DNA from: Bacteroidales bacterium
GTDB taxonomy: Bacteria > Bacteroidota > Bacteroidia > Bacteroidales > F082
Assembly: GCA_023229245.1 (NCBI GenBank)
Contig: JALNZU010000020.1
Coordinates: 1 to 64,000, forward strand
Length of the DNA: 64,000 bases
Reading direction: 5' to 3'
Every line of letters begins with the position of its first letter. Within the stretch, counting starts at the first letter, position 1. Both the position numbers and the translations under genes were made by a program. Below the pieces are notes generated by a model. The model was not told the DNA's origin. It did not search any database and worked only from the letters and a program-made list of their open reading frames with translations. This document shows positions 55,201 to 63,317 of this stretch, piece by piece.

Positions 55201-55964
55201 AAGGGGCCGTTGTCGTATAATACGTCCACGTTCAAAAGAGGAGCATCCCACTCCAGCAAAGCTGTCAATCCATTAGGAGTAACAGTAAAGTTACGGGGTT
55301 TGGGAAATACTACCCCTGTACCGCCGGTAACCATAACCGTATAATCTTCTACTTCCCCAAAAGCAAAATTGCCACATGGTGTTGGAATAGCACCCCATCC
55401 ATCGACCATACGGATACGCATGCGGTAGTCACCCTCAGGAACCCAGGCAGGAACAGTGATAGTACCGGAAAAAGATTCTCCGTCTGGATCATCCATATCC
55501 AATATAAATTCTTCATCGGTTCCAACACCAAACTCGAAATCCTGGTTCCAGTCAATCCAAACAGTAACTAAATCATCTTCATCCGGATTAAAACTATTTG
55601 TCACTATGATAGTTTCACTGCCACCGGCTGCCATTGTATTCACCTGGTCGGTATAGTCGCCTACACCACCTTGCCAACCGGTAGTATTATCTATATCCCC
55701 AAACTGAACTCTTGCAATATATTCAAAAGTACCAGAATTTGTTGTGGCCGTACAGTATGCGTCTGCTAGTGGGATGATGTTATCCGGCTGGTGAACAATT
55801 TGCTGATCAGCCATCATTCTTTCCATCTCAGCTATTTTCAATCTACGAATCTCATCCTTTTTAGCTTCGTTCTGAGCTAAAGCGACAAAACTGTTACCTA
55901 ACAGCAACAACGCTATAGCTGTCAGGCTGAAAAACCAGCATAAAAAAGTATTTTTTTTTCTCAT
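49266..55964 (-). CDS. Giant multidomain T9SS-secreted surface protein (paralog 2)
   Basis: About 2232 residues, a paralog of the preceding giant protein with the same ends and a shorter middle. Rough order: signal peptide; GEVED domain (90-212); adhesin-type modules (215-510); anchor-J/cleaved-adhesin-like (515-670); fibronectin III (675-760); MAM-like (770-925); fibronectin III (930-1020); adhesin-like (1025-1175); SprB repeat (1180-1258); MBG; two Ig-like; InlB-like repeat (1690-1775); dockerin-like segment (NAITSADALLLQYAVTG, about 1885-1925); cohesin-like (2005-2135); T9SS type A sorting domain (2145-2232). The C-terminal ~1050 residues are the most similar part. I choose MRKKNTF as the start because paralog 1 starts MRKKITF; an ATG two codons upstream also exists. 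Confidence 0.9.
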   Translation of the reverse strand: MRKKNTFLCWFFSLTAIALLLLGNSFVALAQNEAKKDEIRRLKIAEMERMMADQQIVHQPDNIIPLADAYCTATTNSGTFEYIARVQFGDIDNTTGWQGGVGDYTDQVNTMAAGGSETIIVTNSFNPDEDDLVTVWIDWNQDFEFGVGTDEEFILDMDDPDGESFSGTITVPAWVPEGDYRMRIRMVDGWGAIPTPCGNFAFGEVEDYTVMVTGGTGVVFPKPRNFTVTPNGLTALLEWDAPLLNVDVLYDNGPFINGPGQGAGGADISYLDSGLKTYGANINKTEGYRLADDFVVTENWDIERFTFYGYQTGSPTTSTITGAFLQIWNGVPGEGGQIIYGDMVSNVMISTEWTGIYRVDGPDLTNTDRPIMAVTAGTPGLSLLPGTYWVDFSVIGSIDSGPWGIPITITGETTTGNAKQFAQTVWQNWLDYGTSTQQGVPFVVEGSSDGLVNGPLLGYNIFRDGQQIATLGTDAISYLDNLLEDGVYEYQITAVYGDPYPGESAPVSASAIIVAPSAIPFVEDFEGNVFPPLYWQRYDIDSGGSQWTSGTRNHTPGGSKSAYHRYAIGNQDGWLVTRPIQLPAHSATLTFWSYNLDPEDYVNNSVWVSTGSGNPADNDFQQIWSPMSVTELWVETEVSLSQFAGETVYIAFRYSGNFAHSWYVDDVSIEEDPACPKPGNLIISDITSTSAKVSWTARGAESNWNLKYGSPGFDPESAGTLISNINITSHTITGLNSSTSYEVYVQANCGGGEYSLWVGPGIFATECGGAVTNFPWSESFDAAVIPACWKNEYVSGTYTWTFVTQNGSGNIKPRTGSHMAEFRNTSSDSKTKLVTPMLDLTNVPYPELTFYFANQNWIGDIDELRVFYKTSPNDAWVQIGDDYTDEHTSWTEVSLQLPNPTATYFIAFEATSNWARGMNIDDVLVQSNKTCLEPDGLSISQITQTSAKASWIPAGNESIWNLKYGSPGFDPDSEGIAIMGITNNSYTITGLALGTSYELYVQADCGDEEYSDWSESIVFTTKCEATEIPYLEYFDENYVECWSQEYEGGITSNRWDLSNTIQAGGSPNEMKAEGTNGTGISRLISPAFNTAGYDKITLSFKHYLKVNGAGLTYKIQTSSDGINWTDETWVYESGNGNRGPENVYRNLIYNLGDITYIAWVLDGNHNQLDNWYIDEVIVTEALTVTPIVQNLSCYNINDGSVELDIKGGLPPFTIYWEGPDEFTSIEQNIYGLAAGMYFYSVTDINSSNYSEFVEVTQPDRIPAPTVEDLTVTYDGLVHTIEAVAPANTELVWYDENGDETIALSANQAGIYTAWVAAREIPDQVPEPVQGCESVRIEVSLTIEPKGLTITADDKERCQFEPNPELTITYDGFVDGEGEEFLDELPQINTTATENSDPDNYPITVSGALSTNYDITYVEGTLTVVRAPNVDAGPDGAVCVSASFPIVAATASNYTDLLWTTSGNGTFSDATVVNPIYTPGSVDIANGSVILILTADAGSSCSQTSEMVLTLQNVLTVSVAVIQLTDIICTFTEAQFQALAVNGGLIPSYQWQLNGVDVGDDSDLFAYLPTDGDVLSVTLTSSIGCALNNPVDSEPFVVSVTPEQTAEVSITTESTNVCDNTMVTFTAIPVNGGSSPSYQWYVNQQAVGTDAAEFSYEPLDGDEIYVEMTSDHPCAVVADAVSNTIIMEVTPPLLMLIANPAHGGTVSGGDNYAIGSTVTVVATPAPGWEFLNWRDMNGDVISTDAEFDYTITKCYDELIAVFNYTVKIAGQLKYFNDNETLIPSPNNYGVFYVQLFEGETAIGGRQLVSFNPEFRLNSYYEFVGVESGKDYTLRIWEQSIRDRLDMVWTWNNWGGASSIDALIIAMMSVNHASLTMLPWIAPVTATEYTPYFAQVADVNNNNAITSADALLLQYAVTGNPEYRPLPDGSHYFNLATTYQANHGDKVYPNAPELVFTPVGEYAASMPASEIYYEVVLEDLKDGLNVYNIYFVATGDVNANYIPGSDAKASQMLAYEGTIQLNEDQIVRIPVRVDQEVQLGATTLAFAYDPQILEIVNVEDYPLHYIDQENGIVRISWFDMNGRSLSQGQAIVYLHAKIKSTLHLGDTYLELLAETEFADTNANKISVDLNVPYIETSESSLDGLSLTHACYPNPFNDLTEIQYVLPESGLVKVVVYNHFGQEILVLTDAQQTAGAHTLQLRSSELRDAGQYFYRIILEGSQKTWLSRGSVIYVK

Positions 55965-56469
55965 AATCATTTATTTGGGTTACATATAATTGGTTGATCC
56001 TTCTGAAATATTCAACTTTTCGTCAGAAAAATCATATTTTTATTTGTATCATGTTGACCTAATGTCAGCTGTAAGAGATACATCAACAAAATTTTCCTCA
56101 TTTTTCCAATAAGACTATAGAAAAAGAGGGATTTCTTATGAGATGTGAGGTCAAACACTAGCCTTCCATACACTTTACATTAAAAGGATTCAAGGAGGCT
56201 TTCCTACTATACCTGTTCTTCTCTTGTACATAATTATTGTTTTTTAATACTTACTAACAAGTGTCTGCCCATAAATGTTTTCAATTTTTCATTAGTCTGC
56301 CATCAACACAACATTCACAGACATAAGCACGGCTAAGGTATGTGATTTAACCTGTAATATTGGATAAAAATGTCTTTTATTTGATAATTTCAGCTTTCAT
56401 TCATTGTGTTAGTATAGGTTGGATACACCTATCCCATTGAGACACATTAGAATACATATATGAGTGTTT
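55965..56469. other. Leader of giant gene 2 and spacer
   Basis: The part up to about 56245 is homologous to the leader of giant gene 1. The rest, up to the transposase remnant, shows no gene. No perfect -7 element was found at the position used in the other leader. Confidence 0.5.
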
Positions 56470-56859
56470 TTAAGCTAAAATTCTTTCTAAGGTCATCTTT
56501 GTACGCACTCTGTGGTTATATGCAATACTACTCCAGAGTGCTTTTGCCTGAATATGCTTCCATCCTTTCCATTCGCAGCACCTTAGTCCAAAATCCTGCT
56601 TTAGATTTGAGATAACAGCCTCCATACCACTATGCCACTTCCCTAGCCCTATCTCCATGTGTAAGCTGCTGATTGTATTTTTTAAACTACCAACAATCGT
56701 GTTAAACAACACATTGGCTATACCCATACCCTGTGTATATTCTAAATTGGATTTACCCGCATAACCCCCATCTGTCACCATATCTCATGGAGCACTTTTG
56801 TAATAGGACAGGGCACTGTCAAGGGTTAGCTGGTACAGATCAGTGTCCTTTGGAATACT
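56470..56859 (-). pseudogene. Remnant of an ISNCY-like transposase
   Basis: The frame from the ATG at 56781 (MVTDGGYAGKSNLEY) to the stop gives 103 residues of the C-terminal part of a DDE transposase: TDGGYA with a catalytic Asp, NTIVGSLKNTISS, KWHSGMEAVISNLKQDFGL with the expected catalytic Glu, and CCEWKGWKHIQAKALWSSIAYN. Upstream, the same frame continues past a TGA (56787-56785) as KDTDLYQLTLDSALSYYKSAP, again transposase-like, and ends at another stop at 56862. The N-terminal two-thirds and both terminal repeats are missing. It is a dead insertion-sequence fragment, of the ISNCY type by memory of the motif order. Confidence 0.78.
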
Positions 56860-56932
56860 CTAAACAATAGGGTATTCTTTACTAAGGTTTAGCGGTTTAA
56901 CGTTGGTAAAGAGTGTGATATGAAGTAGTTAC

Positions 56933-57685
56933 CTATTTTTTCTGCGAGGCTAATTTAGAGATCAGGAACTCGCTGTTCATCCGTGCGATATGGCTGACGG
57001 ATATTTCTTTAGGGCATTCTGCCTCACAGGCATAGGTATTGGTACAGTTACCAAATCCTAACTCATCCATTTTTGCCACCATATTTTGTACTCTTTCGCG
57101 TGCTTCTACTTTTCCTTGCGGCAGTCGTGCAAACTGCGATACCTTAGCTGCCACAAACAGCATGGCACTGGCATTCTTACATGCTGCCACGCATGCTCCA
57201 CATCCAATACATGCTGCCGCATCCATAGCTATGTCTGCTACTCGTTTAGGAATAGGTATGGCGTTGGCATCAGGTATCCCGCCTGTCTTCACCGAGATGA
57301 ATCCGCCGGCTTGTATGATCTCATCAAAAGCAGAGCGGTCAACCATCAGGTCTTTGATCACCGGGAACGGCTTGGCTCGCCAAGGTTCTATGACTATAGT
57401 CTCACCGTCTTTAAAATGCCGCATATGCATCTGGCAGGTAGTGATGCCTTTATCTGGCCCGTGAGGCCTTCCATTGATGAAGAGGCTGCATGCGCCGCAT
57501 ATACCTTCACGGCAGTCGTGATCAAAAGCAACCGGGTCTTCATCCTTATGCACTAACTCCTCGTTGAGGATATCAAGCATTTCAAGGAATGAGGCATCGG
57601 GAGATATATCTGTTACCGGATAATTGATAAATTGTCCTTTTTCGTTAGCGGAGGCTTGCCGCCATATTTTTAATGTTAAATCCAT
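56933..57685 (-). CDS. sdhB: Succinate dehydrogenase/fumarate reductase iron-sulfur subunit
   Basis: A 250-residue protein with the [2Fe-2S] ferredoxin motif HDCREGICGACSLFING (Cys58, 63, 66 plus the Cys in GITTC), and a C-terminal helical domain with CIGCGACVAACK and CTNTYACEAECP ligating the [4Fe-4S] and [3Fe-4S] clusters. It passes electrons between SdhA and the quinone site of SdhC at the inner membrane. The start is the ATG at 57685 (MDLTLKIWRQ), 40 bases after sdhA; the longer frame to 57829 would overlap sdhA. It is the last gene of sdhCAB. Confidence 0.95.
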   Translation of the reverse strand: MDLTLKIWRQASANEKGQFINYPVTDISPDASFLEMLDILNEELVHKDEDPVAFDHDCREGICGACSLFINGRPHGPDKGITTCQMHMRHFKDGETIVIEPWRAKPFPVIKDLMVDRSAFDEIIQAGGFISVKTGGIPDANAIPIPKRVADIAMDAAACIGCGACVAACKNASAMLFVAAKVSQFARLPQGKVEARERVQNMVAKMDELGFGNCTNTYACEAECPKEISVSHIARMNSEFLISKLASQKK

Positions 57686-57725
57686 CTTATTCAGGTTTAG
57701 TAGTGAAAAAAATGTACTTGTTAGT

Positions 57726-59666
57726 CTATTTATAGCTGCGTTGTGTAACGTGTAGGAACTCGTGTTCGAGTATTTCTTTGTGCAACACATCTTCCTGATC
57801 GGCACCTTTATATTCCCATGCCGACACAAAGCTGAAGTTTTCGTCGTCGCGTAAGGCTTCCCCTTCTTCGGTCTGGTATTCTTCCCTGAAATGGCCTCCG
57901 CATGACTCTTTTCTTTGCAGTGCGTCTTTTGCCATCAGTTCACCCAACTCTAAGAAGTCGGCTACCCTAAGTGCTTTCTCCAACTCGGGATTGACCATCT
58001 CGTTCTTACCCGGCACTCTCACATTATTCCAGAAATCTTCTCTCAACTCTCTGATCAGCCGGATGGCTTTTTCCAGGCCTTCTTTATTGCGTCCCATGCC
58101 TACATGGTCCCACATGATTAAACCGAGCTTGCGGTGATAGCTGTCCACCGTATTTTTACCTTTGATCGACAGCAATCGGTCAATAGTTGCCTTAGTGCTA
58201 TTTTCTGCCTGATCGAATTCGGGCAGGTCTGTCTTGAAGAAAGGTACACGTATCTGATCGTTCAGATAGCTTTGAATAGTATAAGGCAGTATAAAATATC
58301 CATCAGCTAATCCCTGCATCAGGGCTGAAGCGCCTAAGCGGTTGGCTCCATGATCGGAGAAGTTGGCTTCACCGGCAGCAAAAAGTCCCGGTATGGTAGT
58401 CTGCAGCTCATAGTCCACCCATAATCCACCCATGGTATAATGTACAGCAGGGTAGATCATCATAGGTGTCTCGTAAGGATTCTCGTCCACTATTTTCTCA
58501 TACATCTGGAACAGATTGCCATATCGTGCTTCTATGACTTGTTTTCCAAGTCGGTTGATGGCATCGGCGAAGTCTAAATAAACGGCTAATCCAGTTCTTC
58601 CAACACCGAAGCCGGCATCGCAGCGTTCTTTTGCAGCTCTGGATGCCACGTCACGCGGTACTAAGTTGCCAAAGGCAGGATACCGCCTTTCCAAATAGTA
58701 GTCGCGACGGTCTTCAGGTATCTCCGTAGGCTTGAGCTGTCCGTCTCTTATCTTTTGGGCATCTTCTTTATGCTTGGGCACCCAGATACGTCCATCATTG
58801 CGAAGGCTTTCGCTCATCAGGGTCAGCTTCGACTGATAGTCGCCTTTGACAGGGATACAGGTTGGATGTATTTGTGTAAAAGCCGGGTTGCCAAAGAAAG
58901 CTCCTTTCTTATATGCCTTCCATATCGCACTTCCATTGCTGGCCATCGCATTGGTAGAGAGGAAGAACACATTTCCATAGCCTCCTGTAGCCAATACGAC
59001 TGCATGAGCTGAATAGCGCTCTAACTCACCTGTTACAAGGTTGCGCATGATGACACCTCTTGCACGCCCGTCGATGATGACTAACTCCATCATATCACGA
59101 CGGTTGTACATTTGTACATTTCCTTTTCCAACTTCTTTGCTCAATGCGCTATAGGCACCAAGCAGCAATTGCTGGCCTGTCTGCCCACGAGCATAAAATG
59201 TACGTGATACTAAAGCGCCTCCAAACGAACGGTTGTCTAACAATCCGCCGTATTCGCGGGCAAAAGGCACACCTTGCGCCACACACTGGTCAATGATATT
59301 GTTGCTCACCTCTGCCAAGCGATATACATTGGCTTCCCGAGCACGATAGTCACCTCCTTTGATAGTATCATAAAACAGCCTGTAGATGCTGTCGCCATCA
59401 TTGGGATAATTCTTTGCAGCATTGATACCGCCTTGAGCTGCAATACTATGAGCTCTTCGCGGACTGTCTAATATAGTAAAAGCCTTCACCTTGAATCCTA
59501 ACTCGGCAAAGCTGGCAGCTGCCGATGCACCGGCAAGACCAGTTCCAATTACTATGATCTCAAGACGTCGCTTATTAGCCGGATTGACAGGGCTGAGATC
59601 TTGTTTGTAGGTAGTCCATTTCTCGGCCAAAGGGCCTTGAGGTATTTTTGCGTCTAATTTTGTCAT
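57726..59666 (-). CDS. sdhA: Succinate dehydrogenase/fumarate reductase flavoprotein subunit
   Basis: A 646-residue FAD subunit. FAD-binding motif IVIGTGLAGASAAASFAELG near residue 34; the flavin-attachment region with SPRRAHSIAAQGGINAA (His for covalent FAD); active-site region including FTQIHPTCIP and an Arg-containing GGLWVDYELQTTIPGLFAAGE; C-terminal CGGHFREEYQTEEGEA. It oxidises succinate or reduces fumarate. In this phylum the same complex type is used in both directions, so sequence cannot decide. Located between sdhC (9 bases upstream) and sdhB in one operon. Confidence 0.96.
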   Translation of the reverse strand: MTKLDAKIPQGPLAEKWTTYKQDLSPVNPANKRRLEIIVIGTGLAGASAAASFAELGFKVKAFTILDSPRRAHSIAAQGGINAAKNYPNDGDSIYRLFYDTIKGGDYRAREANVYRLAEVSNNIIDQCVAQGVPFAREYGGLLDNRSFGGALVSRTFYARGQTGQQLLLGAYSALSKEVGKGNVQMYNRRDMMELVIIDGRARGVIMRNLVTGELERYSAHAVVLATGGYGNVFFLSTNAMASNGSAIWKAYKKGAFFGNPAFTQIHPTCIPVKGDYQSKLTLMSESLRNDGRIWVPKHKEDAQKIRDGQLKPTEIPEDRRDYYLERRYPAFGNLVPRDVASRAAKERCDAGFGVGRTGLAVYLDFADAINRLGKQVIEARYGNLFQMYEKIVDENPYETPMMIYPAVHYTMGGLWVDYELQTTIPGLFAAGEANFSDHGANRLGASALMQGLADGYFILPYTIQSYLNDQIRVPFFKTDLPEFDQAENSTKATIDRLLSIKGKNTVDSYHRKLGLIMWDHVGMGRNKEGLEKAIRLIRELREDFWNNVRVPGKNEMVNPELEKALRVADFLELGELMAKDALQRKESCGGHFREEYQTEEGEALRDDENFSFVSAWEYKGADQEDVLHKEILEHEFLHVTQRSYK

Positions 59667-59675
59667 ATCAATGGT

Positions 59676-60350
59676 TTATTTAAAGAAATAAATAACTAAA
59701 GGTATAGCAATGAATCCTAAGGTGATGAAAATAGCTAACAGCCTGCCGATAAGCTTGATAACAGGTGTGTAAACCGTATGATTCAAGCCTAATGACTGAA
59801 AAGCCGACTGTATGCCATGATCCAAATGGAAGCCTAACAACAATAAGGCTACAATATAAAAGACCACGTAAGCGCCATCTTTGAAAAGATTATACACCAT
59901 CTGACCCATATTATCGTATGTGCCTGATTCATAGGTGATGGATTCTACATTGCCAAACTTGAGCTTGATAAAAAAATTGGCAAAATGAATGATCAAAAAA
60001 ATGAAAACAATAGCACCGGTATGTATCATATACTTAGAGAAGAACGACATCTCTGATGGATATTTTTTGTCATACCGTTTAGGACGAGCCAACCAGTTTT
60101 GAATTTGAATGATGACACCCAAAATAATATGAAGAATAAATCCAAAAAATAATACCCATTGAATGGTTTGGATCACTGGATTGGTCACCATGAAGTGCCC
60201 TGCCTGATTGAAAAGCTCAAAAGTATCATCAAATAGAACTAAGATATTGATACTCAGATGTACCAATAAAAAACTGACCAGAAACAAACCAGCCAGTGCC
60301 ATGATGATTTTCTTAGTGATAGATGAGTAAGAAATCATTGTTTTGCTCAT
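59676..60350 (-). CDS. sdhC: Succinate dehydrogenase cytochrome b subunit
   Basis: A 224-residue membrane protein with five predicted helices (KIIMALAGLFLVSFLLVHL ..., VLFFGFILHIILGVIIQI, YMIHTGAIVFIFLIIHFANF, AYVVFYIVALLLLGFHLDHG, LLAIFITLGFIAIPLVIYF) and the histidines expected to bind two haems b. This is the single-subunit di-haem anchor of type B succinate:quinone oxidoreductases. The ATG at 60350 fits the family N-terminus and lies 90 bases after the -7 element at 60440-60447; the frame to 60434 begins at the transcription start. It is the first gene of sdhCAB. Confidence 0.92.
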   Translation of the reverse strand: MSKTMISYSSITKKIIMALAGLFLVSFLLVHLSINILVLFDDTFELFNQAGHFMVTNPVIQTIQWVLFFGFILHIILGVIIQIQNWLARPKRYDKKYPSEMSFFSKYMIHTGAIVFIFLIIHFANFFIKLKFGNVESITYESGTYDNMGQMVYNLFKDGAYVVFYIVALLLLGFHLDHGIQSAFQSLGLNHTVYTPVIKLIGRLLAIFITLGFIAIPLVIYFFK

Positions 60351-60439
60351 AGTGATTGGATTTGGTAATAATTTTGAATAAAAATGTTCGGTAAATGATT
60401 GAAATTTTAAACCTACTTTTGTATGCAAAAGCAAAGCAA

Positions 60440-60447
60440 CAAATGTA
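60440..60447 (-). promoter_or_regulatory. -7 element (TACATTTG) of the sdhCAB operon
   Basis: A perfect TAnnTTTG on the minus strand in the divergent gap to pepP. A TTTG lies upstream at a spacing of 14 bases, slightly short. Confidence 0.6.
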
Positions 60448-60494
60448 GAGAATTATTTTAACAAATTTTATAAAACGATTTTTTTTATTTCAGC

Positions 60495-61790
60495 ATGCGT
60501 TATACACCTATACCCAACGAACTCTTTAGCACGAACCGCAAACGTCTGACAGCTCTCTTAGCTGACAACTCAATGGCAGTCTTACCCGCCGCCGAGCCTA
60601 TGCCACGTAATGGCGATCAATACTATCCCTACCGCCAGCATTCTGATTTTTTTTATTTAACCGGGATAGGGCAGGCCGGTGCCATGCTGTTGCTTTATCC
60701 TGACTGCCCTAATCCGGCTTTTAGAGAAATACTGTTTATCGAAGCCTACGATATCGTCAAAGCTACCTGGGAAGGGCATATGCTCTCAGCCGAAGAAGCA
60801 ACCCAACTATCAGGCATTACTCAAGTGATGACTACTGACCAGTTTGAAGCTACACTCCATGAATGCATGAACTATGCAAAACGCATATACCTCAACAGCA
60901 ACGAATACATCAAATTTAAACCTACGGTAGAAAGCGCCTATCATAAGTTAGCCGTACAACTGCAAAACCAATATCCCTTACATAAGTTTAGGAGGCTCGC
61001 TCCCCATTTGGAGCAGCTGCGAACAATCAAACAACCAATAGAAGTCGAGCTGATCACCAAAGCTGGAGCTATAACCGGTGAGGCATTCAAAAAAATACTA
61101 AAAACAATCAAGCCAGGTCAGTATGAGTACGAGGTAGAAGCCGGGATCACTCATAGTTTTATCTCCAATGCAGCCAACGGGCATGGCTTTTTCCCCATAA
61201 TAGGTAGCGGCATCAATGCATGTGTGTTGCACTATAATGCCAACAACCGGCAGATGCTATCGGGCGATCTGTTGTTGATAGACTTTGGAGCCGAATACGC
61301 CAATTATACAGCTGATATTAGCAGAACCATACCGGTCAATGGCAAGTTCACTGAGCGACAGAAGCAATGCTATGAGGCAGTCTTACGGGTTTTCAATGCT
61401 GCTATTCCTCTTTATACTGTTGGTAATACTATTGATTATATCAATCAGACTGTATGGGAGATGATGGAACAGGAAATGATTGGCTTAGGACTGTTCACTC
61501 AGGATGACATAGAAAGGCAGTCGCCGGAGGCGCCTTTGTATCGCAACTATCTGATGCACGGCATAGCCCATCATCTCGGGCTCGATGTACACGATGTAGG
61601 CTCCAGATACACACCTCTGCAGGCAGGCATGGTATTAAGCTGCGAGCCGGGTTTGTATATACGCGACGAAAAAATTGGGATACGCTTAGAAAACGATATA
61701 CTGATCACCGAAAGCGGCCCAGTGGATCTGACATCCGAAATACCAATAGAAATACACGAAATTGAAACTCTCATGGCATCAGGCCAATGA
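60495..61790 (+). CDS. pepP: Xaa-Pro aminopeptidase P (M24B)
   Basis: A 431-residue protein with an N-terminal creatinase-like domain (YYPYRQHSDFFYLTGIGQAG) and a pita-bread metallopeptidase domain. Metal ligands and motifs in order: LLIDFGAEYANYTADISRTIP (two Asp), HGIAHHLGLDVHDVG (His), LSCEPGLYI (Glu) and GIRLENDILIT (Glu). It removes N-terminal residues preceding proline from peptides in the cytoplasm. No signal peptide. The paralogous gene follows after 50 bases and may be co-transcribed. Confidence 0.93.
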   Translation: MRYTPIPNELFSTNRKRLTALLADNSMAVLPAAEPMPRNGDQYYPYRQHSDFFYLTGIGQAGAMLLLYPDCPNPAFREILFIEAYDIVKATWEGHMLSAEEATQLSGITQVMTTDQFEATLHECMNYAKRIYLNSNEYIKFKPTVESAYHKLAVQLQNQYPLHKFRRLAPHLEQLRTIKQPIEVELITKAGAITGEAFKKILKTIKPGQYEYEVEAGITHSFISNAANGHGFFPIIGSGINACVLHYNANNRQMLSGDLLLIDFGAEYANYTADISRTIPVNGKFTERQKQCYEAVLRVFNAAIPLYTVGNTIDYINQTVWEMMEQEMIGLGLFTQDDIERQSPEAPLYRNYLMHGIAHHLGLDVHDVGSRYTPLQAGMVLSCEPGLYIRDEKIGIRLENDILITESGPVDLTSEIPIEIHEIETLMASGQ

Positions 61791-61840
61791 TAGAACACAC
61801 AAATAAATTCTGAATAAATTACCGATAAATTAAAAAAATC

Positions 61841-63262
61841 ATGTTCGACAAAGAAGTGTATGCCGGTCGCCGCAGCCGGCTTAAAAAAGAAGTCAAAGCT
61901 GGGGTAGCTCTTTTCTTAGCCAATCCCGAAGCCAGTTTTAACTATCCTGCCAATACTTATTTTTATCGTCAGGACAGCCATTTCTCTTATTTTTTTGGTA
62001 TCCATCAGCCAGGCTTAGCCGGTTGGATAGATTTTGACACAGGCGAAGAGCTCCTTTTTGGCGATGACGTAACCCTGGAAGATATTATCTGGATGGGCAC
62101 CCAGTCCTCTATAGCTGATCAGGCAGCTCAAATTGGTGTTGAAACCAGCTTGCCTTATGCAGAATTGGAAAAAAAGATCAAAAAAACGATAGCCCAAGGG
62201 AGGACGATCCATTTTCTGCCGCCCTATCGCGGGAAAGTGATGATAGAGTTAGGTATGCTGCTTGACATTCCGGCACATCAGGTCAGAGCCGGTTCAAGCA
62301 TCGAACTGATCAAAGCGGTAGTGAAACTGAAAGAGATCAAGGATAGCCTGGAAATATCCGAAATAGAAAAAGCTGTTGACATTGCTTATCTGATGCATAC
62401 TACCGCTATGAAAATGGCCAAACCCGGTATGATCGAGCAGGAGATAGCCGGCACTATCGAAGGGATATCTTTAGCCTTAGGTGGCCCGGTCTCATTTCCC
62501 ATCATCCTGAGTATGGATGGGCAAACCCTGCATAACCATAGCCATCATCAAACTTTAAAAGAAGGACGCATGATGGTCGTGGATGCTGGCGCCGAGCTAC
62601 CTTCGCTTTATTCAAGCGATATCACACGTACTACACCGGTTGGAGGCAAATTTAATCAACGGCAAAAAGAGATTTACGAAATAGTACTGAAAGCCAATAT
62701 GGACAGCATAGCTGCCATAAAACCCGGGTACGAATACCGTGAGATGCACCTGCTTGCAGCACGGGTCATAATCGAAGGCCTGAAAGAAATAGGGTTGATG
62801 AAAGGAAACACTGACGATGCCCTGGCTGCTAACGCACATACCTTGTTTATGCCTCATGGATTAGGACATATGATGGGCATGGACGTACACGATATGGAAG
62901 GCTTAGGTGAAGATTATGTGGGATACGACGAGCATACCAAACGAGCTACCGAGTTTGGAAACGAATACCTCAGACTTGGAAAAAAACTAAAACCGGGCTT
63001 TGTGCTGACCAACGAACCGGGTATTTATTTTATTCCGGCACTGATAGACCAGTTCAGAAGCGAAGGCAAATTCACCAACTTTGTGAATTACGACAAGGTA
63101 GAGACCTATAAAGACTTCGGTGGGATCCGAATAGAAGATGATGTATTGGTTACCGATTCAGGATACCGTGTCTTAGGCAAACCCATCCCTAAAACGGTTG
63201 CCGATGTGGAAAAAACAGCAGCCGAACCACGTGAATGGCTGAAAAAAGAAGGATTTATCTAA
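61841..63262 (+). CDS. Second M24-family aminopeptidase P-like protein
   Basis: A 473-residue paralog of the preceding PepP: N-terminal AMP_N domain (YPANTYFYRQDSHFSYFFG) and M24 domain with VVDAGAELPSLYSSDITRT, MPHGLGHMMGMDVHDMEG, VLTNEPGIYF and GGIRIEDDVLVTDSG, so all five metal ligands are present. The insertion after the His motif (GLGEDYVGYDEHTKRATEFG) is typical of the proline dipeptidase/aminopeptidase group represented in Bacteroidota. It probably handles other proline-containing peptides than PepP. A strong terminator follows. Confidence 0.9.
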   Translation: MFDKEVYAGRRSRLKKEVKAGVALFLANPEASFNYPANTYFYRQDSHFSYFFGIHQPGLAGWIDFDTGEELLFGDDVTLEDIIWMGTQSSIADQAAQIGVETSLPYAELEKKIKKTIAQGRTIHFLPPYRGKVMIELGMLLDIPAHQVRAGSSIELIKAVVKLKEIKDSLEISEIEKAVDIAYLMHTTAMKMAKPGMIEQEIAGTIEGISLALGGPVSFPIILSMDGQTLHNHSHHQTLKEGRMMVVDAGAELPSLYSSDITRTTPVGGKFNQRQKEIYEIVLKANMDSIAAIKPGYEYREMHLLAARVIIEGLKEIGLMKGNTDDALAANAHTLFMPHGLGHMMGMDVHDMEGLGEDYVGYDEHTKRATEFGNEYLRLGKKLKPGFVLTNEPGIYFIPALIDQFRSEGKFTNFVNYDKVETYKDFGGIRIEDDVLVTDSGYRVLGKPIPKTVADVEKTAAEPREWLKKEGFI

Positions 63263-63278
63263 ACGATAATAGCCATTT

Positions 63279-63317
63279 CAAAACAAGCCGGCCCATATAT
63301 GGAGCCGGCTTGTTTTG
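63279..63317. terminator. Terminator after the M24 genes
   Basis: CAAAACAAGCCGGC and GCCGGCTTGTTTTG form a perfect 14-bp stem 16 bases past the stop. Weak continuation into CC/GG in the loop. Confidence 0.8.

Noticed and set aside
40305..55964. Cellulosome-type scaffoldin reading of the giant genes
   Set aside because: Only one dockerin-like and one cohesin-like segment per protein and no carbohydrate-active domains were recognised, so a cellulosome claim is not supported.
56785..56787. TGA in the transposase read as selenocysteine or recoded Trp
   Set aside because: The N-terminal part and ends of the element are missing and a second stop lies upstream, so simple decay explains it. Other genes in the window use TGA as a stop.
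57726..59666. Distinguishing succinate dehydrogenase from fumarate reductase
   Set aside because: The motifs are shared by both directions of the enzyme and the type B complex works both ways in this phylum, so no directional claim is made.
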